A DNA stretch of 64,000 nucleotides from Glandiceps talaboti (Eukaryota; Hemichordata; Enteropneusta; Spengelidae): contig NC_135558.1 of assembly GCF_964340395.1 (NCBI RefSeq), positions 24,844,425 to 24,908,424 on the forward strand. The letters run 5' to 3'. Within the stretch, counting starts at the first letter, position 1. Each line of letters starts with the position of its first letter. Below are positions 46,140-58,460 of this stretch, piece by piece. A program made the translations under genes and the position numbers. The notes below the pieces were generated by a model. It worked only from the letters and a program-made list of their open reading frames with translations, was not told where the DNA came from and did no database searches.

Positions 46140-46921
46140 TTCGGAAAACCAACAGGAATGAAATCCCAATTACAGGCTTCACAGAACATACAAAATACAA
46201 ACAAATATGTACAAACCTTACGAAACAATATATACATTAAAAAGGTCTGCAGAACATACAAAATACAAACAAATACGTACAAAACAATATACATTAAAAA
46301 GCAACAATAAAAAGCACATCAAGTATAAAAATAATTCTGTACATTAGTTTTAAAATGACTAAACCTGTCAAATATGTCAATACTCGAGTTACATTTGGCA
46401 ATTTCATTCACAGTGGATAGAGCCCGTGGAATGAAAGAATGCTTATGAACATTAATTCTGGTTGTAGGTACCCGAAAAGGAAAATTAAACCTTAAATTAC
46501 GTTGAACATTCAGAGGGATTTGTGTCAAATAAGAACAGTTAATCACAGAATGGACACATTTGTATAAAAAACAGCGATCAGAAATTCTCCTACAATTGAA
46601 AAGAGGGGGTAGTTTGAAAAACTTACACAATTCTAAATAATCTGAAGAACAATAACGTATATTTTATTTAAAGCATAAATATTTGATAAATTTCCTTTGG
46701 ACACGCTCAATCTTATCCACTAGATTATTTTGCCATGGGTTCCATATAAGGGAACAAATCTAAAGGCCACTCCGAACCAAGGATATGTACAGGGTCTTTA
46801 CAGACTTTACATTATTAAAATCTTGACAATGACGCTTCAGGAATCCCAGATTGCGTATTGCCTTTTTAACAAAGGGAGTTTTGTAAAACTTGTAAACCTA
46901 GGGTATGCATTCCAGACCATC
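46022..46921 (-). pseudogene. 3' end of a CR1/jockey-group LINE between direct repeats
   Basis: On the minus strand a frame through about 46880-46319 reads KAIRNLGFLKRHCQDFNN, a stop, NNLVDKIERVQRKFIKYLCF, a stop, then FKLPPLFNCRRISDRCFLYK and HSFIPRALSTVNEIAKCNSS. This is the C-terminal region of a LINE polyprotein (IE-VQR-F, RR-D-LYK, SF-PR motifs) with two stops and no RT core. The 3' side on the left carries an (ATTT)n tract (about 46106-46141), a typical tail. Direct repeats of about 55 bp (46022-46077 and 46866-46921, core TTTGTAAAACTTGTAAACCT) flank it. They are long for a target-site duplication, so a local duplication is also possible. Confidence 0.6.
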
Positions 46922-47338
46922 TAATTTATTACACAGGGTTTAATACTTTGTGTATGAATTTCATTTGTTTGTTTGTTTGTTTGTTTGATTGTTTGGTTGG
47001 TTGGTTGGTTGTTTATTTAATGGCTCTGTCTTTGTTTACTGTTGTCTAAGACAACATGATCTTCAGTTTTGTCAGTTACTACAGAGTATGTTTTAATGTA
47101 AATAGGATATTTGATAAACACTACATTACTCATGGGTAAAGTATCAATAAATGTGTTACTTTACAAATACAGTCAACTCAAAGGTCAACATGTGACAGAC
47201 TTTAGTACCACTCACCTACAATATCCAAAATGTAAGTTAAATCTTATTATCAGCTCTTGGAATTCATAATTCTATGTTTTGAATGTGTTAATTTGCCATT
47301 TTAAATGATTCTTAATATCATTGTAATTTTATATACAG
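46922..47338. other. Intron end with (TTTG)n and (GGTT)n tracts
   Basis: Simple repeats lie at 46963-47020. The rest is unremarkable intron, ending in the acceptor ATATACAG before exon 5. Confidence 0.6.
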
Positions 47339-47463
47339 GAAAGACATGCCTGTGTTTATTGGTGCCATGGTGGCTATTGGCTTGAGCATTTTGGGGGTGT
47401 TACTGTTTGGTATATGGTACTGTAGACATAGGCATAAGAAGGAGAGAAAACGACAAACATACT
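47339..47463 (+). CDS. Exon 5 seen: transmembrane helix and stop-transfer segment
   Basis: The acceptor TATACAG ends at 47338 and the donor GTGAGT starts at 47464. It enters in phase 2 (completing Pro) and leaves in phase 1. It reads KDMPVFIGAMVAIGLSILGV, LLFGIWYC, RHRHKKERKRQTY. That is a hydrophobic run of about 23 residues with small-residue spacing, followed at once by nine basic residues in about a dozen. It is a textbook single-pass type I membrane anchor with the basic flank on the cytoplasmic side. A Cys at the inner boundary could be palmitoylated (inference). This exon fixes the topology of the gene product: FN3 and stalk outside, tail inside. Confidence 0.92.
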
Positions 47464-47586
47464 GTGAGTAGAAGACTTTTCACTTTACTTTTACATGTGG
47501 TCTCCAGAAATTACTGCTTCAAGAAGTGTTGTACTGTAAATTCTTTTTGTGACAGATCTGGATGTCATTTCCTTGTAAATCTGAAT

Positions 47587-50500
47587 TTAGAAATATAATA
47601 GAATTAGTCGTGTCAATAACAATGTATAATCATTTAGAAATATAATAGAACTAGTCGTGTCAATAACAATGTATATGCATTTAGAAATATAATAGAATTA
47701 GTCGTGTCAATAACAATGTATATGCATTTAGAAATATAATAGAACTAGTCGTGTCAATAACAATGTATATGCATTTAGAAATATAATAGAACTAGTCGTG
47801 TCAATAACAATGTATATGCATTTAGAAATATAATAGAACTAGTCGAGTCAATAACAATGTATATGCATTTAGAAATATAATAGAACTAGTCGAGTCAATA
47901 ACAATGTATATGCATTTAGAAATATAATAGAACTAGTCGAGTCAATAACAATGTATATGCATTTAGAAATATAATAGAACTAGTCGAGTCAATAACAATG
48001 TATATGCATTTAGAAATATAATAGAACTAGTCGAGTCAATAACAATGTATATGCATTTAGAAATATAATAGAACTAGTCGAGTCAATAACAATGTATAAT
48101 CATTTAGAAATATAATAGAACTAGTCGAGTCAATAACAATGTATATGCATTTAGAAATATAATAGAACTAGTCGAGTCAATAACAATGTATATGCATTTA
48201 GAAATATAATAGAACTAGTCGAGTCAATAACAATGTATATGCATTTAGAAATATAATAGAACTAGTCGAGTCAATAACAATGTATATGCATTTAGAAATA
48301 TAATAGAATTAGTCGTGTCAATAACAATGTATAATGCATTTAGAAATATAATAGAACTAGTCCAGTCAATAACAATGTATATGCATTTAGAAATATAATA
48401 GAACTAGTCGAGTCAATAACAATGTATATGCATTTAGAAATATAATAGAACTAGTCCAGTCAATAACAATGTATAATCATTTAGAAATATAATAGAACTA
48501 GTCGAGTCAATAACAATGTATATGCATTTAGAAATATAATAGAACTAGTCGAGTCAATAACAATGTATATGCATTTAGAAATATAATAGAATTAGTCGTG
48601 TCAATAACAATGTATATGCATTTAGAAATATAATAGAACTAGTCGAGTCAATAACAATGTATATGCATTTAGAAATATAATAGAACTAGTCGAGTCAATA
48701 ACAATGTATAATCATTTAGAAATATAATAGAACTAGTCGAGTCAATAACAATGTATATGCATTTAGAAATATAATAGAACTAGTCGAGTCAATAACAATG
48801 TATATGCATTTAGAAATATAATAGAACTAGTCGAGTCAATAACAATGTATATGCATTTAGAAATATAATAGAACTAGTCCAGTCAATAACAATGTATAAT
48901 CATTTAGAAATATAATAGAACTAGTCGAGTCAATAACAATGTATATGCATTTAGAAATATAATAGAACTAGTCGAGTCAATAACAATGTATATGCATTTA
49001 GAAATATAATAGAATTAGTCGAGTCAATAACAATGTATATGCATTTAGAAATATAATAGAACTAGTCGAGTCAATAACAATGTATATGCATTTAGAAATA
49101 TAATAGAACTAGTCGAGTCAACAATGAATATGCATTTAGAAATATAATAGAATTAGTCGTGTCAATAACAATGTATATGCATTTAGAAATATAATAGAAC
49201 TAGTCGAGTCAATAACAATGTATATGCATTTAGAAATATAATAGAACTAGTCGAGTCAATAACAATGTATATGCATTTAGAAATATAATAGAACTAGTCG
49301 AGTCAATAACAATGTATATGCATTTAGAAATATAATAGAACTAGTCGAGTCAATAACAATGTATATGCATTTAGAAATATAATAGAACTAGTCGAGTCAA
49401 TAACAATGTATATGCATTTAGAAATATAATAGAACTAGTCGAGTCAATAACAATGTATATGCATTTAGAAATATAATAGAACTAGTCGAGTCAATAACAA
49501 TGTATATGCATTTAGAAATATAATAGAACTAGTCGAGTCAATAACAATGTATATGCATTTAGAAATATAATAGAATTAGTCGAGTTAATAACAATGTATA
49601 ATTTAGAAATATAATAGAACTAGTCGAGTCAATAACAATGTATAATCATTTAGAAATATAATAGAACTAGTCGAGTCAATAACAATGTATATGCATTTAG
49701 AAATATAATAGAATTAGTCCAGTCAATAACAATGTATATGCATTTAGAAATATAATAGAACTAGTCCAGTCAATAACAATGTATATGCATTTAGAAATAT
49801 AATAGAATTAGTCGTGTCAATAACAATGTATATGGATTTAGAAATATAATAGAATTAGTCGTGTCAATAACAATGTATATGCATTTAGAAATATAATAGA
49901 ATTAGTCGTGTCAATAACAATGTATATGCATTTAGAAATATAATAGAATTAGTCGAGTCAATAACAATGTATATGCATTTAGAAATATAATAGAATTAGT
50001 CGTGTCAATAACAATGTATATGCATTTAGAAATATAATAGAACTAGTTGAGTCAATAACAATGAATATGCATTTAGAAATATAATAGAACTAGTCGAGTC
50101 AATAACAATGTATATGCATTTAGAAATATAATAGAACTAGTCGAGTCAATAACAATGTATAATGCATTTAGAAATATAATAGAACTAGTCGAGTCAATAA
50201 CAATGTATATGCATTTAGAAATATAATAGAACTAGTCGAGTCAATAACAATGTATATACATTTAGAAATATAATAGAACTAGTCGAGTCAATAACAATGT
50301 ATAATCATTTAGAAATATAATAGAACTAGTCGAGTCAATAACAATGTATATGCATTTAGAAATATAATAGAACTAGTCGAGTCAATAACAATGTATATGC
50401 ATTTAGAAATATAATAGAACTAGTCGAGTCAATAACAATGTATATGCATTTAGAAATATAATAGAACTAGTCGAGTCAATAACAATGTATAATCATTTAG

Positions 50501-52478
50501 AAATATAATACAACTAGTCGAGTCAATAACAATGTATATGCATTTAGAAATATAATAGAACTAGTCGAGTCAATAACAATGTATATGCATTTAGAAATAT
50601 AATAGAACTAGTCGAGTCAATAACAATGTATAATCATTTAGAAATATAATACAACTAGTCGAGTCAATAACAATGTATATGCATTTAGAAATATAATAGA
50701 ATTAGTCAAGTCAATAACAATGTATATGCATTTAGAAATATAATAGAACTAGTCGAGTCAATAACAATGTATATGCATTTAGAAATATAATAGAACTAGT
50801 CGAGTCAATAACAATGTATATGCATTTAGAAATATAATAGAACTAGTCGAGTCAATAACAATGTATATGCATTTAGAAATATAATAGAACTAGTCCAGTC
50901 AATAACAATGTATAATCATTTAGAAATATAATAGAACTAGTCGAGTCAATAACAATGTATATGCATTTAGAAATATAATAGAACTAGTCGAGTCAATAAC
51001 AATGTATATGCATGTAGAAATATAATAGAACTAGTCGAGTCAATAACAATGTATAATCATTTAGAAATATAATAGAATTAGTCGAGTCAATAACAATGTA
51101 TATGCATTTAGAAATATAATAGAACTAGTCGAGTCAATAACAATGTATATGCATTTAGAAATATAATAGAACTAGTCGAGTCAATAACAATGTATATGCA
51201 TTTAGAAATATAATAGAACTAGTCGAGTCAATAACAATGTATATGCATTTAGAAATATAATAGAATTAGTCGAGTCAATAACAAATGAATGTATAATTAT
51301 GCATTTAGAAATATAATAGAACTAGTCGAGTCAATAACAATGTATATTCATTTAGAAATATAATAGAACTAGTCGAGTCAATAACAATGTATATGCATTT
51401 AGAAATATAATAGAACTAGTCGAGTCAATAACAATGTATATTCATTGAGAAATATAATAGAACTAGTCGAGTCAATAACAATGTATAATTTAGAAATATA
51501 ATAGAACTAGTCGAGTCAATAACAATGTATAATCATTTAGAAATATTATAGAATTAGTCGAGTCAATAACAAATGAATGTATAATTATGCATTTAGAAAT
51601 ATAATAGAACTAGTCGAGTCAATAACAATGTATATGCATTTAGAAATATAATAGAACTAGTCGAGTCAATAACAATGTATATGCATTTAGAAATATAATA
51701 GAACTAGTCGAGTCAATAACAATGTATATGCATTTAGAAATATAATAGAATTAGTCGAGTCAATAACAATGTATATGGATTTAGTAATATAATAGAATTA
51801 GTCAAGTCAATAACAATGTATATGCATTTAGAAATATAATAGAACTAGTCGAGTCAATAACAATGTATATGCATTTAGAAATATAATTGAACTAGTCAAG
51901 TCAATAACAATGTATAATCATTTAGAAATATAATAGAACTAGTCGAGTCAATAACATTGTATATGCATTTAGAAATATAATAGAACTAGTCGAGTCAATA
52001 ACAATGTATATTCATTTAGAAATATAATTGAACTAGTCAAGTCAATAACAATGTATATGCATTTAGAAATATAATAGAACTAGTCGAGTCAATAACAATG
52101 TATATGCATTTAGAAATATAATAGAACTAGTCGAGTCAATAACAATGTATATGCATTTAGAAATATAATAGAATTAGTCGAGTCAATAACAATGTATATG
52201 CATTTAGAAATATAATAGAATTAGTCAAGTCAATAACAATGTATATGCATTTAGAAATATAATACAACTAGTCGAGTCAACAATGAATATGCATTTAGAA
52301 ATATAATAGAATTAGTCGAGTCAATAACAATGTATATGCATTTAGAAATATAATAGAACTAGTCGAGTCAATAACAATGTATATGCATTTAGAAATATAA
52401 TAGAACTAGTCGAGTCAATAACAATGTATATTCATTTAGAAATATAATAGAACTAGTCGAGTCAATAACAATGTATAT
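47587..52478. repeat. 47-bp satellite array
   Basis: The unit reads ATATGCATTTAGAAATATAA, TAGAACTAGTCGAGTCAATA, ACAATGT (47 bp). Roughly 104 units are present. Recurrent variants are CGAGTC/CGTGTC/CCAGTC/CAAGTC, ACTAGT/ATTAGT and TATATGCAT/TATAATCAT. A few units are longer or shorter (near 49115, 49600, 51280, 51480, 51570). It begins about 120 bp after exon 5, in intron 47464-55550. One further unit lies at 53573-53625, beyond a LINE fragment. Confidence 0.97.
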
Positions 52479-52482
52479 GCAA

Positions 52483-53570
52483 TTATGGATTCACCAAATA
52501 AACACTGTCAAATGGACCCTCTACCAACCTGGATGCTGAAGGAATGTATAGATGAACTTTTACCACCCATTACGGAAATCATCAATGCTTCATTGGCAAG
52601 TGGATGTGTTCCCAACTCATTCAGGACAGCCTTAATTACACCCATCATCAAAAACCTGAAAATGACCCCAATGACCTCAAGAATTAAAGACCAATATCTA
52701 ACTTACCGTTCCTGTCAAAAGTGCTGGAGAAAGTAGTGGCAAATGAACTTCATCATCACCTACAAGGCAATAACTTGTATGTAAAGATGCAGTCTGCATA
52801 CTGTAAACATCACAGTACAGAAACCGCTATCATTCGTGTTTATAATCATTCTTCATGCTATTGATGGACACCAAGATGTTATACTTGTACTATTAGATCT
52901 GTCTGCAGCATTTGACAGGATTGCCCATCAAATTTTAATAGACAGAATGAATAAGCAGTTTGGAATAGATGGCGCAGCACTCTCATGGTTTAAGTCATTA
53001 CCTCCAGCATCGAACACAACATGTAACAGTAAACAATACAAAGTCTGCCTGCCATAGCTTAAACTTCAGAGTTCCACAGGGATCAGTTCTAGGCCCCATA
53101 CTCTTTATCATGTATGTCGCACCCTTAGAGGATCTGATTTCACAACATAATCTAAACAGTATGATGTATGCTGATGACTCTCAACTTTACCAGATGATGA
53201 AATGATCACAACACATGAACACAGTCTCAAGCATTGTAGCATGCATTGCTGATTTACAAACTTGGTATGGAAATATGTGAAAGATCGGCCAAATTTGGAA
53301 GTACCTCAACAACACCAGTACCGAGAGACTAATCCATGCATTTGTTACCTCTAGGCTGGATTATTGCAATTCCATTCTCTATGAATTACCAGACAAAGAG
53401 ATCCACAAACTTTAACGGGTACAGAACACAGCTGTTAGACTTGTTGTCAAACTACGGAAATATGATCATGTCTCGACAGTATTACGTAACCTTCATTGGT
53501 TACCTGTACGTCAACGCATTGTATACAAAATCTTGCTCATCACCTACAAGGCTGTCAACAAACAATTATT
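52483..53570 (+). pseudogene. CR1/L2-like LINE RT fragment inserted in the 47-bp array
   Basis: The + frames give CQMDPLPTWMLKECIDELLP, PNSFRTALITPIIK, a shift, RPISNLPFLSKVLEKVVANE, a shift, VILVLLDLSAAFDRIAHQIL (motif A, Asp present). Then come RVPQGSVLGPILFIMYVAPL, MMYADDSQLYQ (YADD present) and, after stops, [20 protein letters not shown] and LPDKEIHKL. Order and motifs are those of CR1/L2-group LINEs. The endonuclease and 3' UTR are missing and at least four breaks occur. Array units abut both ends (the last left unit ends at about 52478, the right one starts at 53573) with no poly-A-like tail. This does not look like simple target-primed insertion. Confidence 0.8.
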
Positions 53571-53625
53571 ATTATTTAGAAATATAATAGAACTAGTCAA
53601 GTCAATAACAATGTATATGCATTTA

Positions 53626-54090
53626 AGGGCTACACCATGTCATTTCTAGGGGTGGGTATATTTTTGAGAAAAAATTGTCACAGGAGAAATGTGGAAAATA
53701 AATTTGTGGATACCTTGAATACCTTGAGTGCCTTGAATGAATCCTGTAATTTTTCATTATAATGATAAAATATTTTGGAATGGTATGGCATTGAGAATTC
53801 TTCCAGAAACAAGACAACACCCAGAACAACAGCCAAATGATTGACAATGTGTATATGCACTTGTTGGTAGTATTATAGTATTAGATACTTAATTAATTAA
53901 TGTAAGGAAATGTTACCACCTGTAATTTAGATGTGTAAATGTTACTTTTGGGGTAAAAGAATGCAAACTGAAGACATTTATTTACAAAATGTGTGTCTTT
54001 TAAAAGTATATCCAGTTGTGCTACAGTGCCATTGGTACTATTTTACCAACCAACCAACTTCATAACAACATATTCTTTTGCCTGAATCAG
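53626..54090. other. Intron DNA with a TAGCAC-family right end
   Basis: From about 53810 the sequence ('acaccagaacaacagccaaatg'-like) leads to CCAGTTGTGCTACAG at 54012-54026 and a CCATTGGTAC tail, the right end of a TAGCAC-family copy. The rest is unassigned. Confidence 0.5.
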
Positions 54091-55486
54091 CAGTATCACT
54101 TACAAGGTTCCCCGACTAAGCAGTATCACTTACAAGGTTTCCTGACTAAGCAGTATCACTTGCAAGGTTTCCAGACTAAGCAGTATCACTTGCAAGGTTT
54201 CCTGACTAAGCAGTATCACTTACAAGGTTTCCTGACTAAGCAGTATCACTTGCAAGGTTTCCCGACTAAGCAGTATCACTTGCAAGGTTTCCCGACTAAG
54301 CAGTATCACTTGCAAGGTTTCCCGACTAAGCAGTATCACTTGCAAGGTTTCCCGACTAAGCAGTATCACTTACAAGGTTTCCTGACTAAGCAGTATCACT
54401 TGCAAGGTTTCCTGACTAAGCAGTATCACTTACAAGGTTTCCTGACTAAGCAGTATCACTTACAAGGTTTCCTGACTAAGCAGTATCACTTGCAAGGTTT
54501 CCAGACTAAGCAGTATCACTTACAAGGTTTCCTGACTAAGCAGTATCACTTACAAGGTTTCCTGACTAAGCAGTATCACTTGCAAGGTTTCCAGACTAAG
54601 CAGTATCACTTACAAGGTTTCCTGACTAAGCAGTATCACTTGCAAGGTTTCCCGACTAAGCAGTTTCCCGACTAAGCAGTATCACTTACAAGGTTTCCCG
54701 ACTAAGCAGTATCACTTACAAGGTTTCCCGACTAAGCAGTATCACTTGCAAGGTTTCCCGACTAAGCAGTATCACTTACAAGGTTTCCCGACTAAGCAGT
54801 ATCACTTGCAAGGTTTCCCGACTAAGCAGTATCACTTGCAAGGTTTCCCGACTAAGCAGTATCACTTGCAAGGTTTCCCGACTAAGCAGTATCACTTACA
54901 AGGTTTCCCGACTAAGCAGTATCAATTGCAAGGTTTCCCGAGTAAGCAGTATCACTTGCAAGGTTTCCCGACTAAGCAGTATCACTTGCAAGGTTTCCCG
55001 ACTAAGCAGTATCACTTGCAAGGTTTCCCGACTAAGCAGTATCACTTACAAGGTTTCCCGACTAAGCAGTATCACTTACAAGGTTTCCCGACTAAGCAGT
55101 ATCACTTGCAAGGTTTCCCGACTAAGCAGTATCACTTGCAAGGTTTCCCGACTAAGCAGTATCACTTGCAAGGTTTCCCGACTAAGCAGTATCACTTGCA
55201 AGGTTTCCCGACTAAGCAGTATCACTTGCAAGGTTTCCCGACTAAGCAGTATCACTTGCAAGGTTTCCCGACTAAGCAGTATCACTTGCAAGGTTTCCCG
55301 ACTAAGCAGTATCACTTACAAGGTTTCCCGACTAAGCAGTATCACTTGCAAGGTTTCCCGACTAAGCAGTATCACTTGCAAGGTTTCCCGACTAAGCAGT
55401 ATCACTTGCAAGGTTTCCTGACTAAGCAGTATCACTTACAAGGTTTCCTGACTAAGCAGTATCACTTGCAAGGTTTCAAGACTAAT
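54091..55486. repeat. 30-bp minisatellite array
   Basis: The unit is CAGTATCACTTGCAAGGTTT then CCCGACTAAG (30 bp). There are 19 units at 54091-54660, one 16-base partial unit at 54661-54676, then 27 units to 55486. Left-block units mostly read CCTGACTAAG and right-block units CCCGACTAAG, so the partial unit separates two subfamilies. Because 30 is 10 codons, the array is open as QYHLQGFPTK repeats (two + frames of 219 and 257 codons) and on the minus strand. It ends 64 bp before exon 6 and has no start, splice or domain signals, so it is a satellite. Confidence 0.95.
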
Positions 55487-55550
55487 CAAATATATGTCAG
55501 TTTATCAAACCCATGCTAACAACAAGCTACATCATGTTCTTGCCTTTCAG

Positions 55551-55668
55551 TAATCCCTCCTGGTGAAGGAAACACTAAAAAGACACGATCTCAATCTCAA
55601 ACCAGTAATGGTAGCCAAGGAAGAGTAGAACTGAATGGAGAGAGTGCCAGTGCTCACTACAGTAAAAG
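55551..55668 (+). CDS. Exon 6 seen: cytoplasmic tail, juxtamembrane part
   Basis: The acceptor TGCCTTTCAG ends at 55550 and the donor GTAACC starts at 55669. It enters in phase 1, matching exon 5, and leaves in phase 2. It reads IPPGEGNTKKTRSQSQTSNG, SQGRVELNGESASAHYSK. It is hydrophilic, Ser/Gln/Asn-rich, low in order and on the cytoplasmic side. It holds possible phosphorylation sites and one Tyr (AHYSK) but no recognised domain. The gene must continue, since the exon ends mid-codon at a consensus donor. I did not find a convincing next exon in the remaining 8.3 kb. Confidence 0.8.
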
Positions 55669-56335
55669 GTAACCATGGTGACCAGATCTGTTTTGTTTTG
55701 CTTTACATCAGCAATTAATTATGAGAAAATATGACAATGAATTCTCAATACGGCATATGCTGGTTATCAGATATCATGGTTTGGCCACTAGGGACAAATA
55801 CAACAATTTTCCATTGTTTCCAAGCCAAGATTGACTGCATTTTTCGTGAGTTCAAGTAGATCGGCTTTTCTTGTTTTCGATGAGGTAATTTTCCTCTCCT
55901 TTAAGAACGCAAAGAGTTCTTTTACGCACATTGTGTTCACAGTTTCGTGCATTGCTATACTATTAGCAGTCATGACGAAAATTCTGGCCCTCACTTTGTC
56001 CACAGACAGTGCTTTGTCAAATATGGGGTGCCGTCTTAGATGCTTGCCTGCTAAATGATCGGACATTCTATATGCCATATCCCCTAGCTGTTATTGTATG
56101 CTTGCTATGATATGCACAGTTTGATTGGTTATGATATGGCTAATATGTTTTGATAGTGATCATTTTTAATACACCAAAACAGGTGGGATATGGTCTCATC
56201 TACAAGTATATCAATAATTTTGAAATACTGAATTCTAATTTACATGAATGTATGGTCAGTAACTTGACCAAGGAATTAGGGAAAATTGGTATGAAACACG
56301 TTTTTGGTCAAAAAAGCATGTGAAATTTAGTTTTT
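55669..56335. other. Intron after exon 6, with a minus-strand SAP-like ORF
   Basis: It holds a degenerate repeat (ATTGTATGCTTGCTATGATA at about 56092) that recurs at 58097 and 58200. It also holds the minus ORF described separately and a GTTTGGCCACTAGGGACAA stretch like the 90-bp satellite unit. Confidence 0.5.
55788..56078 (-). pseudogene. SAP-motif-like ORF, probably transposon-derived fragment
   Basis: This is a 96-codon minus frame. Its second half, from an internal Met, reads CVKELFAFLKERKITSSKTR and then KADLLELTKNAVNL. That fits the SAP motif pattern (helix with V-x-x-L-x-x-F-L, K/R-x-I/G, S/T-x-x-K-A-x-L-x-x-L), a small DNA-binding helix pair. SAP-like N-termini of this kind are frequent in invertebrate transposon-encoded proteins (from memory). 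The frame stops soon after at a Cys-Cys-Ile-Cys end. It is antisense to the host gene in an intron. It is most likely a fragment. Confidence 0.4.
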
Positions 56336-56393
56336 TAGCACAACTGAACTGAGGTTCAGTAGTGCTATAGGGATCGCCCGGCGTCTGTCTCTC

Positions 56394-56447
<54 letters not shown>

Positions 56448-57595
56448 CAACTTAAAGTCAAAAACCGCTGAACCGATTGCCATGATATTGGTGGGTCCAT
56501 TACCTTGGGTGTCTAGTTGGGAAATTGTTCATATCAAAATGATCGCATCACAGGTGTGTGATTTGGGTAAAAAAATGTGATTTTTGGTCAAAAAACTTAA
56601 ACTCAGAAACTACTGGGCAGATTGGTGCGAAATTTGGTGGGAACATTCTTAAGGGGTAGAAAGTAAGATTTGTTCATGACATGATGATTCCATCAGTGAT
56701 ATGCAAATTAGGGCTAAAAATGTGTCTTTTTGGTTGAAAATCTATAATTCCAAAACAACTGAACAGATTGGGCTGAAATTTAATGGGAATTCATCTAGGG
56801 ATGTATGGATGAAGAAACATTAAGCATACAATGATTCCATGATTGATATGCAAATTAGGTGTAAAAATGTTCATTTTTGGTCAAAAACTTATATCTCAAA
56901 AAGTACTTGGTCACCGAGTCTGAAACTTGGTGAGATGTTTCAGAAAGTGTTATTCTGCACATTTTCTTCAAAACATTTTGACAAAATTGGTCTAGCAACC
57001 ATGACCACGCCCTTAGCAACAACCAAATGGCAGTATATTTTGGTCAAATAACATCATCTGGTAGGCAAATGAGTGAACATTCAAAAAATGTATGCAAATA
57101 CCCTAGCAACCATGACCACACCCATAGCAACAGCCAAACGGTCGTGTATTTCACATAGATAACAACAGGGATTGATAGACAATTGAATAAGCGTTCAAAA
57201 AATGTATGTAAATTTGCCTAGCAACAAGACCACGCCCATAGCAACAGCCAAATAATCACACATATTGCAAAGATGACAACAGGAATAGAAAGACAAATGA
57301 ATAAACATTCATAAAATGTATGCAAATGTGCCTAGCAACAAGACCACGCCCATAGCAACAGCCAAATGATCACATATATTGCTAGGATAACAACGGGGAT
57401 TGATAGACAATTGATTAAACATTCAAAAAATGTATGTAAATTTGCTAGCAACAAGACCATGCCCATAGCAACAGCCAAATAATCACATATATTGCAAAGA
57501 TAATATCAGAATTCATACATGAGTGAACAAAAACATACAAAAATGTATGCAAATATATCTAACAACTGTACAGTTGTGCTACAACGCCATTGGCG
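56336..57595 (+). mobile_element. TAGCAC-family hairpin-headed element, best full-length copy
   Basis: The left snap-back hairpin is at 56336-56367 (14-bp stem with one mismatch, 4-base loop). Then come ATAGGGATCGCCC and a (TG)n tract (56390-56443). The body phrases match the other copies. Four to five imperfect units of about 117 bp (CCATAGCAACAGCCAAA core) span 57095-57500. The right signature CAGTTGTGCTA lies at 57571-57581, followed by CAACGCCATTGGCGG. About 1.26 kb. No protein-coding frame is seen. Confidence 0.85.
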
Positions 57596-58379
57596 GTATA
57601 TTTGATAAATACAAGGGTTACAATTGGAAATTAGCTGTAAAAATTAATAGACAGATAGTATGGGTGTTGAGTTAAATATTTATCATAAAATCAACAAGTA
57701 CTGTCCGTCGATGATTACAGTAAATACAAACAAATTTGCATATATCATATACAAATACTGCATACATATAAGTCTACAGATAGCAGCATAACGATATGTC
57801 TCACGGACGATTATATCCAACACTTCGTCTGTTAACAAAAATCTGACGAAAGACAATGATGTAGTTTCTGCCGTAACGTCTTTATCAGTTCATGTAAACC
57901 AACATAGGAGTAATCGTACGGCATTGGCATCTGTGGTTTGTCATCGGCAGGATCACGCGATCGCAGGACCAGCCTTTGACAACATCAGTCCAAAAGTCAA
58001 AGTTATCGGGAGGGTTTTCGATACATTCTAGGAGGACTAAAAGTGCTACGTCACAGATATCAATGACGCAGCGTCACAAGGGTTAACTGGCTGAGATATA
58101 GCTGTTATTGTATGCTTGCAATGATATGCACAGTTTGATTGGCTATGATATGGCTGATATAAGAGCTATAATATGCATGATTTGATTGGCTGAGATATAG
58201 CTGTTATTGTATGCTTGCTATGAAATGCATAGTTTGATTGTCTATTATATGGCTGTTATAATTAAATAATTAAATATTATATAGTAATCATAATTTTAAT
58301 AATAATCATGTTTTTTTGAAAATTAACCACCTTACCTAGAGTAGTTTGTTATGCTGAGTTCAAAAAAGGGGGTCATTTT
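57596..58379. other. Unassigned intron DNA with short direct repeats
   Basis: Repeats of about 70 bp (GCTGTTATTGTATGCTTGC core) occur at 58099 and 58200, matching one at 56087. A minus-strand tract at about 57800-58000 has short protein-like stretches (MPMPYDYSYVGLHELIKTL) in broken frames, perhaps a dead transposon ORF, not identified. Confidence 0.4.
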
Positions 58380-58429
58380 TACCTCCCGTAAGGGTACGGG
58401 AGGTATTAAAAGGGGGATGTATGTCTGTG

Positions 58430-58460
<31 letters not shown>

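Noticed and set aside
54016-55519. Gln/His/Tyr-rich repeat protein genes on either strand
   Set aside because: They are translations of the 30-bp minisatellite, open because 30 is a multiple of three. The array lies in an intron.
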